This document shows, in pieces, positions 56,907 through 64,000 of a DNA stretch of 64,000 nucleotides. Each line of letters begins with the position of its first letter. Position 1 is the stretch's first letter. Below the pieces are notes generated by a model. That model saw only the letters and a list, made by a program, of their open reading frames with translations, was not told the DNA's origin and did no database searches. The position numbers and the translations under genes were made by a program. This stretch comes from an uncultured Candidatus Melainabacteria bacterium (GTDB taxonomy: Bacteria; Cyanobacteriota; Vampirovibrionia; Gastranaerophilales; Gastranaerophilaceae), in assembly GCA_934717855.1 (NCBI GenBank), contig CAKUZI010000004.1:1-64000 (forward strand), given 5' to 3'.

Positions 56907-58383
56907 TACAACTCCGTTGCACGATGCAGAAACAATTCGACAGCAACGAAATTTAACAAAATCACAAAAACGAACAACTTCGGAAACAAAAGAGGGAGTT
57001 CTTGTAAATAATTTCATAAAGGATTGCCCTGAATGCAAGGTAAATCTTGATGATACACGCGATACTCTTGTAATTTCCGAAAATACAAAAATGCCGTCTC
57101 GAATTTATGAAAAAGATATTTCTCCTGAAAAAAATCTTTTGCCGATTAGCGCTTTAGCAGTAGGAGTGATGGGGACAATTGCACTTTTGACGGCATTTGT
57201 AAAACATAATACAAAAATCAATTTGAAAATTGCTGATGAAAAACGTCTTCCGCCAACAACGAGAAATGTTGCGTTGAATGAAGAAACTCATCAGGCGCTT
57301 TATCAAATGATACAAAGTCCGACAAGAAAAACAATCAGAGCAGGAATTGGTGTGCTTACTCTTACCGCAATGGGGTTTATGGGAAAAACTTTTCTTGACG
57401 GGTTCAAAGAAGTTTGGGTAAAAAAGCGCGAAGCAGATATTCAAAAAAATATGCAAGAACAACTTATTGGCATTGAAACACAAGCTTTTGGCGGGAAAAT
57501 TCAAATTACACGTAGTATGTTATCAAGCAAAGCTGAAGAATTGAATATGTATTTGTCTGGAGAAAAAAAGAAAATTCTTTCAAATTTCGGTACAAAAATG
57601 CCGTTTACAGGTAAAAAATCTCAAAAGCAGAACCAATCAAATAATTTGAGTTATTTCTTGTTAGGAGCAGGAACTCTTGCGTCAATAGTGGGGTTAGGGT
57701 TCTTGTCTATGAAAAATTTGAGTAAAAGTAATAAACTTTTGAACAATTTTATAAATAAAAAAGAAGCTTTAATTAGGGATGTGATAAAAAATTCCTCTGA
57801 TGCAACAAAAGAGGCTGATAAAAAGTTATTAGATGCATATTTTCAATCTATTGATGCTACAGAAGCGACAATTAATGAGTATTTAAAGGATTTGAAGTGG
57901 GGCAAAGATGAAATTGCAGAATTCACTCAAAAAATGATTAAAAAATCCAAAACTTCCACAACTGCAGTAAACGCGACAATTGGCGGTGACGGAACTCCCA
58001 AACCGGCGTTTTATTCTCACGTAAATGATTATAGGGCGTTTTTCTACAATTGGCTTTTAGATACTGACAACAAACAATTTAAGCAACTTTTCTTTGGTAT
58101 AACAGGACTTACGGCTCTAAGTTATGGCGGAAAGCTTGCAGGTGATGCGATAAAAGAAGTTCAAGTGAAAAAAATTAATGCGCAAACAGAAGTAAATCTT
58201 CAAAATCGCCTTGTTTCCACAGAATTAAGAAACTTTAAATCAAAAAAAGATTCCGCAATTCAACCGCTTGTTGATGAATTTTACAAACAGGCACAAAGTG
58301 GCAAGCCGAAAGAAGAATTAAAAGTTATGGCGGATAATATTTTGTTAGAAATTAAAAACGGACCTCCGTTTGTGTATTCGTAA
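56896..58383 (+). CDS. Multi-pass membrane hypothetical protein
   Basis: The 495-residue protein has about four hydrophobic segments (LLPISALAVGVMGTIALLTA near 79; IGVLTLTAMGFMGKTFL near 152; SYFLLGAGTLASIVGLGFLS near 250; FFGITGLTALSYGGKLAGDA near 393) separated by long charged helical loops, with two similar blocks ('...F-x-G-K-x-x...EVxVKKxxA'; about 160-180 and 398-415). This suggests an internal duplication. No family is recognised. It overlaps the upstream gene by 11 nt and lies 9 nt before the next gene, so it is part of a three-gene unit. Confidence 0.6.
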   Translation: MTISTTPLHDAETIRQQRNLTKSQKRTTSETKEGVLVNNFIKDCPECKVNLDDTRDTLVISENTKMPSRIYEKDISPEKNLLPISALAVGVMGTIALLTAFVKHNTKINLKIADEKRLPPTTRNVALNEETHQALYQMIQSPTRKTIRAGIGVLTLTAMGFMGKTFLDGFKEVWVKKREADIQKNMQEQLIGIETQAFGGKIQITRSMLSSKAEELNMYLSGEKKKILSNFGTKMPFTGKKSQKQNQSNNLSYFLLGAGTLASIVGLGFLSMKNLSKSNKLLNNFINKKEALIRDVIKNSSDATKEADKKLLDAYFQSIDATEATINEYLKDLKWGKDEIAEFTQKMIKKSKTSTTAVNATIGGDGTPKPAFYSHVNDYRAFFYNWLLDTDNKQFKQLFFGITGLTALSYGGKLAGDAIKEVQVKKINAQTEVNLQNRLVSTELRNFKSKKDSAIQPLVDEFYKQAQSGKPKEELKVMADNILLEIKNGPPFVYS

Positions 58384-58392
58384 GGAGATGAA

Positions 58393-58935
58393 ATGTATAA
58401 TCTTGCAATAAATAATAATATTGTGCATTCTGCACCAAATGTTTTTCGAAACAATTTTCATCACTTGCAAAAATCTTGTCCGATAGTTGATGAGGGTGAT
58501 AAGTTTGAATACACACATTGCAAACTTCCGACAAATGATAGAAATTATACACTTGTCGATCCTAACAAAGTTAAATTCTTTGTTGCGCAAAAGGAAAATG
58601 CTTTGCCGTATTTGAACGATATTCTGTTACATTCAAATAATGAGGCTCAAGTTACCGAAACTCTTTATATTTTGGATAGAATGATAGATAACGGTACAAA
58701 AGGCATAGATAAAATGTATCCTACGTTTTCCAGATTTAATAATACGAAATCGCCAAATATTCAAACCTTTTTGGCGGGAATTTATCGAAAAACACTTGTT
58801 CCCGATGCATTTGGGCCATTAGTAAAAATGCTTATTCAAAATTCTATAAATCCTCAACCGGCACCGTTCGATCCGAATGAAGAAATCGGGGGTGCAATAT
58901 TGGAATATATTCGATTTTGGGGTTGCAAGAAATAG
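58393..58935 (+). CDS. Hypothetical HEAT-like protein
   Basis: The 180-residue protein begins MYNLAINNNIVHSAPNVFRN, has a polar N-terminal third, and then a helical region with HEAT-like spacing (EAQVTETLYILDRMIDNGTK, NIQTFLAGIYRKTLVPDAFG). No catalytic motif is evident. SD AAGGAG precedes the ATG. It is the third gene of the 56.2-58.9 kb unit. Confidence 0.58.
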   Translation: MYNLAINNNIVHSAPNVFRNNFHHLQKSCPIVDEGDKFEYTHCKLPTNDRNYTLVDPNKVKFFVAQKENALPYLNDILLHSNNEAQVTETLYILDRMIDNGTKGIDKMYPTFSRFNNTKSPNIQTFLAGIYRKTLVPDAFGPLVKMLIQNSINPQPAPFDPNEEIGGAILEYIRFWGCKK

Positions 58936-59079
58936 TTTATGAGCTGGTAAATTTTACTTCTAATTTTGTCTAATGTTACAATTTGTTAATATATTCCTTT
59001 TCATGTTTAAAGTTTTTTCCAACATGTGTCGATAACCATGGAGTAAGTACAAAAGTAACGAAAGGAAGATCGACAGCAA

Positions 59080-60111
59080 ATGGGAATGTCAGCATCACAA
59101 GCTAGATTTTTAGGTCTGACAGCCAGAAAGACAAATGTTGAGTTCGAGGGTCAACAGATTAACCAACAAAGAACAACATTGTCTAACCAATCTGCAAATT
59201 ATTATAACGATTTGCTTGGTATGGCTGTTCCAGTGCCACCGTCTGTCGACGATTACACAAAAGCTGTGTATACTTTCGAAGACGGAGCTTTAACAAACCA
59301 AATTACAGCAATGATTGCTCAAAACGACGGTACTTATACTGTTAGTTATTTGAGAACTTGGAAAGATGATTTTTCAATGGTTTCTGCGACTACAAGTATT
59401 GTTACTACTACAGACAAAACAAATGACAATGCGTTTAAAGTAGGTTCTACAAAATTAAGAAAAATTGGGGACAATTTAACTGATGAACTTGTCAAAAACG
59501 ATAATTATTTAAAAACATTGTCAGATGATCAACTTAAAAATCTTATGAAAGAAGAAGATCAATACTTGTCACTTCTTAGAAAAAAATATGGTGATGGCGA
59601 CTATATGGTTAGATACGTCCAAAACACAACTACAGGTGAATATGAACCATATTTTTATAAGTTAGATAATTTGAAAAATGCAAACTATGACGCTAACGGC
59701 AATTCGCAATCAAATATTAATTGCTACAAAATTGGTACTGAAACAAAAACTGAAGAAGTAAAAGCGGTTAAAGATTGTAAAATTGAAAAAGACAGTTCAG
59801 GTCGTTACATCAATATTACAATTCCGGATGCGACAGGCAAAGAAGTTACTTATGCTTTGACAACATCTACTGCAACAGACCAAGCAGCTTATGATGATGC
59901 AATGAACCAATATGAATATGAAAAATATGAATACGATCAAGCAATTCAAGAAATTAATTCAAAAATTGAAATTGTTCAATCAGAAGATAAAAACCTTGAA
60001 TTGAGATTGAAACAACTTGATACAGAACAAGATGCGATTTCTACAGAAATTGATGCAGTTCAAAAAGTAATCGAAAAGAACGTTGAAAGTTCATTCAAAA
60101 CATTCGGTTAA
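59080..60111 (+). CDS. Lineage-specific helical protein with 'GMSASQARFLGLTARK' N-terminus
   Basis: The 343-residue protein starts MGMSASQARFLGLTARKTNV, followed by EFEGQQINQQRTTLSNQSAN and a globular middle (about 60-250) and ends in a coiled-coil (YEYEKYEYDQAIQEINSKIE, about 282-335). From memory, similar N-termini occur in uncharacterised proteins of this lineage; this was not checked. A filament- or secretion-related role would fit the coiled-coil but is not shown. SD AAAGGAAG precedes the ATG. A terminator follows. Confidence 0.6.
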   Translation: MGMSASQARFLGLTARKTNVEFEGQQINQQRTTLSNQSANYYNDLLGMAVPVPPSVDDYTKAVYTFEDGALTNQITAMIAQNDGTYTVSYLRTWKDDFSMVSATTSIVTTTDKTNDNAFKVGSTKLRKIGDNLTDELVKNDNYLKTLSDDQLKNLMKEEDQYLSLLRKKYGDGDYMVRYVQNTTTGEYEPYFYKLDNLKNANYDANGNSQSNINCYKIGTETKTEEVKAVKDCKIEKDSSGRYINITIPDATGKEVTYALTTSTATDQAAYDDAMNQYEYEKYEYDQAIQEINSKIEIVQSEDKNLELRLKQLDTEQDAISTEIDAVQKVIEKNVESSFKTFG

Positions 60112-60155
60112 AAATAAATAAAAATTTTCCTTTCCCTTTTTCCTATTGATTTTCC

Positions 60156-60184
60156 AACGACAAGCACAAAGTTTGTCGTTTTTC
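60156..60184 (+). terminator. Terminator after the coiled-coil gene
   Basis: An 8-bp stem AACGACAA/TTGTCGTT with a 9-nt loop, then TTTC. Confidence 0.8.
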
Positions 60185-60225
60185 TTTATGTAATCTTAGA
60201 ACAATATATAAAAAGGTTTTTATGC

Positions 60226-60231
60226 TAATAT
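60226..60231 (+). promoter_or_regulatory. Extended -10 box 6 nt before the polyprenyl synthase ATG
   Basis: TGCTAATAT (TG-n-TAATAT) is followed by GTTAAT and the ATG at 60238. No SD is present, so the transcript is probably leaderless. Confidence 0.5.
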
Positions 60232-60237
60232 GTTAAT

Positions 60238-61233
60238 ATGAGTTTTCAAGAAAAATATTTGTCGATTTTTGAGGTTGTTAAAGATGATGTAGAAAAAGTT
60301 AAGTCGTCTTTATTTGATGGAATTGAACTTGACAATTCATTGAAGTTTAAACTTTTTGATATTCTGAACGCTCCGTCTAAACATATTCGCGCGGTTTTAA
60401 CTTTTTTGTATCTCAAAACTGCAGGCATGAAAATAGATGAAAAACAAATTATTTACCAATCTGCAATTGAATTGGTGCATAATGCGTCGCTTATTCATGA
60501 TGATGTGATTGATGAAAGTTCTGTAAGGCGTTCAGTTCAGACACTGAATTCAAAGTTTGGTAACAAACTTGCGGTAATTACCGGAGATTATCTTCTTTCT
60601 GTTGCACTAAAAAAAATTAGAACTTTAGAAAATTCGAAAATTATTGATATATTTGCTCAAACACTTGATGATATGTGTCAAGGAGAGATTAAACAAGATT
60701 TAAGCAGGTTTAAAATTCCTACAATTGAAGAATATTTAAAAAAAACAGAACTTAAAACAGCAAAACTATTCGAAACAGCGCTTTGTGGAAGTTTTTTATT
60801 ATATGGGGCGGGTGGTAGCCCCCACCTCGAAATCAGAGATTTCGGTCCTCCCGCAAGGGGTGGACATGAAGTTTCAGAAGAAGAAATAGCTGGAACTCCC
60901 CTCGCCCCAACGGGGAGAGGGTGTCACGAAGTGATGGGTGAGGGGTTCTATTGCTCAAATGTTCAAGATTTTGCGCGTAATTTTGGAATAGCTTTTCAAA
61001 TTCGCGACGATTTGATTAATGCAAAAACTTCTCAAAATGATGTTAAAGATGGTATTTACACGGCTCCTGTTATTTTTGCTGGTTCTGTTGATGATTATGA
61101 AAATGGTATTGAAAAAACTCAAATTTTGTTAAATAATTACATAGAGAGTGCGCAAAAAGAGATTGAAAAATTTGAAGAGAGTAAGTATAAAACAGCACTT
61201 ACAAATCTTTTAGGACTTATTAAAAATGAATAA
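60238..61233 (+). CDS. Polyprenyl diphosphate synthase with an in-frame repeat insertion
   Basis: The 331-residue trans-isoprenyl diphosphate synthase has the first Asp-rich motif IHDDVID (D88-D89-x-x-D92) and the second FQIRDDLIN (D257-D258, where the final Asp is Asn). It condenses isopentenyl diphosphate units to make quinone or other polyprenyl chains. Residues about 191-239 (AGGSPHLEIRDF..., ...PTGRGCHEVMGEGF) are not seen in normal enzymes and are encoded by a GC-rich dispersed repeat placed between helices G and H. Whether the protein is active is uncertain. It overlaps lepB by 8 nt. Confidence 0.87.
   Translation: MSFQEKYLSIFEVVKDDVEKVKSSLFDGIELDNSLKFKLFDILNAPSKHIRAVLTFLYLKTAGMKIDEKQIIYQSAIELVHNASLIHDDVIDESSVRRSVQTLNSKFGNKLAVITGDYLLSVALKKIRTLENSKIIDIFAQTLDDMCQGEIKQDLSRFKIPTIEEYLKKTELKTAKLFETALCGSFLLYGAGGSPHLEIRDFGPPARGGHEVSEEEIAGTPLAPTGRGCHEVMGEGFYCSNVQDFARNFGIAFQIRDDLINAKTSQNDVKDGIYTAPVIFAGSVDDYENGIEKTQILLNNYIESAQKEIEKFEESKYKTALTNLLGLIKNE
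60808..60954. repeat. GC-rich dispersed repeat inserted in the polyprenyl synthase gene
   Basis: About 147 bp hold a perfect hairpin CGAAATC-aga-GATTTCG (60828-60844), GGTGGTAGCCCCCACC and TCCCCTCGCCCCAACGGGGA. The GC content is far above the gene's own. The insertion is in frame (49 codons) and contains no stop. Confidence 0.75.
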
Positions 61234-61876
61234 AATTAAGGAATATATACAAAAAATAAAAGAAAATTATCTTAAGTTAAATCCAAATGTTAGAGAAGTC
61301 ATAGAAACAATAGTTTTTGTGGTTGTAATGGTGATTATCATCAGGTTTTTTATTGGAGAAATTCGATGGATACCGTCAGCGTCTATGCGCCCTACTCTAA
61401 TAGAGGGTGATAGAATTGTTGTAGAACGCTTTTCTAGGTTTTATTCAAAACCAAAACGCGGAGATGTGATGGTGTTTTATCCTCCGTTTGAAAAGTTACC
61501 GAATACTCCTTGGCGAGTTTTTTCAAGATTAACAGGCTTTTTCTGCAAAGATGTTGCGTATATTAAGCGTGTAATCGGTACTCCTGGGGATAAATTTGAG
61601 ATAAAAACGGATGAAGACGGTAAAAGTACTGTATACATTAATGATAAACCGTTGACAGAGCCATATATTGCGACAAAATACTACGACAAACCTTGTACAG
61701 AAGAGATGATTTGTGGGCCTGTGATAATTCCAGAACATTCATATTTAATGATGGGCGACAATCGCGGAAATTCTTTTGACGGCCGTTGGTGGGGTTTTTT
61801 GCCCGAAGATAGATTTATCGGACGAGCAGTTGTTCTTTTCTGGCCGTTGAATAGGATTAAGTTGTTAGGTAAATAG
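61226..61876 (+). CDS. lepB: Signal peptidase I
   Basis: The 216-residue protein has an N-terminal membrane anchor (about 27-45), catalytic Ser53 in PSASMRPTL, the KRGDVMVF box, catalytic Lys115 in YIKRVIGTPGD, and GDNRGNSFDGRWWGF. It removes signal peptides at the outer face of the membrane. It overlaps the polyprenyl synthase gene by 8 nt, so they are co-translated. Confidence 0.95.
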   Translation: MNKIKEYIQKIKENYLKLNPNVREVIETIVFVVVMVIIIRFFIGEIRWIPSASMRPTLIEGDRIVVERFSRFYSKPKRGDVMVFYPPFEKLPNTPWRVFSRLTGFFCKDVAYIKRVIGTPGDKFEIKTDEDGKSTVYINDKPLTEPYIATKYYDKPCTEEMICGPVIIPEHSYLMMGDNRGNSFDGRWWGFLPEDRFIGRAVVLFWPLNRIKLLGK

Positions 61877-61902
61877 ATATTCAAATAGGGCAGATTTGAG
61901 TG

Positions 61903-62080
61903 AAAAGTGAGAAGTGAAACGTGAAAAAACCTTATCGTAAAACTATTACCCTTTCTCTTTGTGAGACAAAGGGAACCGCAGAGCTGTGGCGATGCGTGTG
62001 ACCCTGTCCGCCTTGTGCCGAGGGAGCAGTTGTTCGTGAGCATCGGCGAACGTTACAAATTCGGGAGAGGGTTCCTGCTT
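61903..62080. repeat. Intergenic repeat with family A-like and GC-rich parts
   Basis: GTGAAAAGTGAGAAGTGAAA at 61900-61921 is a half arm of family A. It is followed by CTTTGTGAGACAAAGG and CGAGGGAGCAGTTGTTCG hairpins that match the style of the repeats at 55690 and 60808. It separates lepB from a convergent gene. Confidence 0.55.
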
Positions 62081-62088
62081 TGCAATAT

Positions 62089-62475
62089 TTACATTAACAT
62101 ATGATAGTATTTCATATAATCTGCCATAATTTGTGAGCTTGTTGCGTTTGCAACTGTTGCTTTTAGCTCTTGCTGGCTATCTGTTTCGGCAGTTTTTTGA
62201 ACTTTTTCAGTTTCTTTATTCGTTGGGGCATTTTGTTGAATTTTTTCTTGTTCTTGAAGTTGTGCCGCATACTCAGCAACGGCAGCTTTCATTTCTTCGC
62301 GAAGCGCTTTGTCTCCGGAATATGAACCTGTAGATTTAATCCCGTTTTCTTGAAATTCGCCGAGAATTTCAGACCATTCATTATAATTTGTAATCGAAGA
62401 ACCTTGCGCTTGTGCAGCTGCTTGTGCTTTTTTAAGTTCGTCTTCTGATTGAATTCCGTCAATTTTTATTGCCAT
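62089..62475 (-). CDS. Small alanine/glutamine-rich hypothetical protein
   Basis: The 128-residue polar protein begins MAIKIDGIQSEDELKKAQAA and has a central helical segment (KALREEMKAAVAEYAAQLQE) and a C-terminal MADYMKYYHMLM. It is not recognised. SD GAGGG precedes the ATG. It is a single gene. Confidence 0.62.
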   Translation of the reverse strand: MAIKIDGIQSEDELKKAQAAAQAQGSSITNYNEWSEILGEFQENGIKSTGSYSGDKALREEMKAAVAEYAAQLQEQEKIQQNAPTNKETEKVQKTAETDSQQELKATVANATSSQIMADYMKYYHMLM

Positions 62476-62646
62476 AATAAAACCCTCAATATATTATTCT
62501 CTTAATGATATTAAGTATATTATTCCCGCCGAATTTCAGGAAATACAAAATTTGTAATAATTTTTAATAATCAGAATTTGTTCTTTAAAAATATTGGAAA
62601 ATATGCTAGAGTATAAAGGTAAATATTAAATTTTGGAGGGTGTTTT

Positions 62647-63375
62647 ATGAAAAAAGAGGTAAAAAGAGTTGTCGGGGGGGGGGGCAATCGCGTTGGTAAA
62701 TTAGCCTTTACGTTGGCAGAGGTTTTGTTAACTCTTGGTATTATTGGGGTTGTGGTGGTTTTGACAATTTTTGCGCTTGTTGGAAAATATTCTGATATGC
62801 AAAAGTCAGTTGCGTTAAAGAAAGCTTATACTAATTTAAGTCAAGCAATATTGATGTCTCAGCAAGAACATGGAGAACTTGCTGATTGGGATAGAGCTCC
62901 TTATCATCGTAAAGGAATGCTTGAATGGTCTAATGAGTATATTTTTAAATATATGAAAAAAGTTACTGCTTGTGAAGGTGGAAATAGTGCTATAAAATGT
63001 CCGACTGACGCTGATAGAATTTGCAATGCAGAAAATAAAAATTGCAATTCGGTTACTCTTAGGATGGCTGTATATGTGCTTGCAGATGGCGAGAATATAT
63101 ATATTTTTAGTGGTGGAAATCCTGTTGCAGGAAAAAGTGATTTTTTACATATCTTAGTTGATACAAATGGGGTTAAAAAGCCGAATGTGTTTGGGAAAGA
63201 TGTGTTTGTTTTTACTCTTTGGTTGAATGATAGAGCAGGAAAGCCTTTAAAAAGTTGGGGGTGTACATCGAGCAGAGATATGGCTCTTACATGTTGTAAA
63301 AATAGCTCAGAAAAATGCGCTGGTTTGTTAGAATTGGATAACTGGGAATTTAAAAAAGATTATCCTTGGCGATAA
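62647..63375 (+). CDS. Type IV prepilin-like protein with an 11-G tract after the start
   Basis: The 242-residue protein has a prepilin-type methylation motif AFTLAEVLLTLGIIGVVVVL (about 20-39, conserved Glu at position 5 after the cleavage site) and a soluble pilin-like domain (YTNLSQAILMSQQEHGELAD; six cysteines in the C-terminal half). A run of 11 G residues (62674-62684) encodes GGGG within the leader, upstream of the hydrophobic segment. Slippage by one base would shift the frame and stop synthesis. The domain resembles pseudopilins or minor pilins. SD GGAGGG precedes the ATG. Confidence 0.82.
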   Translation: MKKEVKRVVGGGGNRVGKLAFTLAEVLLTLGIIGVVVVLTIFALVGKYSDMQKSVALKKAYTNLSQAILMSQQEHGELADWDRAPYHRKGMLEWSNEYIFKYMKKVTACEGGNSAIKCPTDADRICNAENKNCNSVTLRMAVYVLADGENIYIFSGGNPVAGKSDFLHILVDTNGVKKPNVFGKDVFVFTLWLNDRAGKPLKSWGCTSSRDMALTCCKNSSEKCAGLLELDNWEFKKDYPWR

Positions 63376-63588
63376 TTTGTTTAATTAAAAATAAAATAAT
63401 TAGAAATGTTAAGAAAAATTTACAAAATCCTGAAAAGTTGCTTTAATCACGATTTTTATAGAAACAAGTCTTTGTTGATAGTGTGGCGTTTTTAAAAAAA
63501 CAATCAGAGATTTTTGTACATCATTTGCCCGAAAACCATGGCTGTACTGCTTGCAAACTAATTTTTAGCAAGTAAGATTAATTAAGGT

Positions 63589-63600
63589 GCACAATTGTGC
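63589..63600. promoter_or_regulatory. Palindrome GCACAATTGTGC upstream of infA
   Basis: A perfect 12-bp palindrome lies 33 nt before the infA ATG. It could be an operator or part of the mRNA leader; nothing else supports a choice. Confidence 0.3.
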
Positions 63601-63632
63601 CGCAATGCCGAAATTTGAAAAGGAAATATTAA

Positions 63633-63848
63633 ATGGCAAAAGATGTAATCGAATTAGAAGGTACTATTTTAGAAGCTATGCCGAATGCAATGTTCCGTGT
63701 AAAGCTTGAAAATGACCACGAAATACTCGCTCATATATCAGGTAAAATTAGAAAGAATTTCATCAGAATTCTTCCTGGAGACAAAGTGAAAGTCGAAATG
63801 ACGCCTTACGATTTGAGCAGAGGTAGAATAACATTCAGACTTAAATAA
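63633..63848 (+). CDS. infA: Translation initiation factor IF-1
   Basis: The 71-residue S1/OB-fold protein is near identical in pattern to bacterial IF-1 (IELEGTILEAMPNAMFRVKL, GKIRKNFIRILPGDKVKVEM, YDLSRGRITFR). It binds the A site of the 30S subunit during initiation. SD AAAGGA precedes the ATG. rpmJ follows, as in the usual infA-rpmJ-rpsM order. Confidence 0.97.
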   Translation: MAKDVIELEGTILEAMPNAMFRVKLENDHEILAHISGKIRKNFIRILPGDKVKVEMTPYDLSRGRITFRLK

Positions 63849-63875
63849 TGTACACAAAACATAAAGGAAAACACA

Positions 63876-63989
63876 ATGAAAGTAAGATCATCAGTAAAAC
63901 CAATTTGCGATAAATGCAAATGTATTAAAAGAAAAGGAAGAATCGCTATTATTTGCGAAAACCCTAAACACAAACAAAGACAAGGTTAA
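63876..63989 (+). CDS. rpmJ: Ribosomal protein L36 (bL36)
   Basis: The 37-residue protein MKVRSSVKPICDKCKCIKRK (then GRIAIICENPKHKQRQG) is bL36 with the zinc-binding pattern CX2C...CX4H (C11, C14, C27, H32). AAAGGA lies 8 nt before the ATG. It lies 27 nt after infA and is shorter than most ORF-calling cut-offs. Confidence 0.97.
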   Translation: MKVRSSVKPICDKCKCIKRKGRIAIICENPKHKQRQG

Positions 63990-64000
63990 TTTTTGTGTAG

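Noticed and set aside
61681..62043. 120-codon minus-strand ORF over lepB and the intergenic repeat
   Set aside because: It is antisense to the conserved GDNRG motif of signal peptidase and includes hairpin repeat sequence.

Overview
The window reads as a chromosomal segment of an AT-rich, gut-type relative of Cyanobacteria (Gastranaerophilales / Vampirovibrionia, formerly 'Melainabacteria'). This is inferred from the sequence, not from a database. Supporting signs are the low GC content, a DUF1822-like protein next to a sigma-like regulator (an arrangement known from cyanobacteria), a cyanobacterial-style tmRNA tag, a flagellar export operon, 'FTLAEVL' prepilin-type proteins, and lineage-typical hypothetical proteins.

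Layout. 1-1.8 kb: a Panacea/XRE antitoxin with a RelE-like toxin cut by the window edge, then a broken peroxiredoxin gene. 1.8-5.3 kb: a fused LplT-PlsC-acyl-ACP synthetase (Aas-like). 5.3-13.3 kb: a tightly overlapping six-gene minus-strand operon (UbiA prenyltransferase, PEP-synthase-like dikinase, BtaA-like DUF3419 protein, phytol/dolichol-kinase-like membrane protein, GNAT, adenylate-forming ligase) that looks like an uncharacterised lipid pathway. 13.3-17.5 kb: a Mu-like transposon (MuA/MuB-type genes flanked by two related small proteins) inserted between that operon and the tmRNA gene. 18-22 kb: flagellar genes (two-SPOA FliM/N-like protein, FliO, FliP, an extended FliQ, FliR). 22-31 kb: hemW, a large acidic DUF1822/TonB-like protein with internal repeats, a sigma-like factor, a zinc-ribbon AAA-TPR protein, and ferritin. 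31-34.5 kb: a glycosidase-like protein, a ferritin-like diiron candidate and carbonic anhydrase. 34.5-45.6 kb: housekeeping genes (priA, PC4-like, dapB, purB, cysE, tyrS, acpS, a phosphohexomutase) interrupted by palindromic dispersed repeats, a type I toxin-antitoxin locus and an orphan phage tail-fibre pair. 45.7-55.6 kb: an orphan CheR-like methyltransferase, a catalytically degenerate M48-like protein, a glycosyltransferase, and a signalling cluster (GAF-HD-GYP, TPR, two NarL-type regulators, GGDEF, HD). 56-60 kb: a cluster of lineage-specific membrane/hypothetical proteins. 60-64 kb: polyprenyl synthase, lepB, a prepilin with an 11-G tract, infA and rpmJ.

Three themes recur. First, many genes appear to be leaderless: a -10 hexamer lies only 6-8 nt before the ATG (ubiA-like, hemW, carbonic anhydrase, purB, acpS, polyprenyl synthase). 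Second, hairpin-rich dispersed repeats occupy intergenic gaps and have also entered coding sequences in frame (priA and the polyprenyl synthase); two repeat copies flank cysE as inverted cores. Third, c-di-GMP, flagellar and prepilin genes point to a cell with surface appendages and signalling. The strongest candidates for undescribed biology are the six-gene lipid-like operon, the DUF1822-TonB/sigma/zinc-ribbon ATPase operon, the in-frame repeat insertions, and the type I toxin locus.
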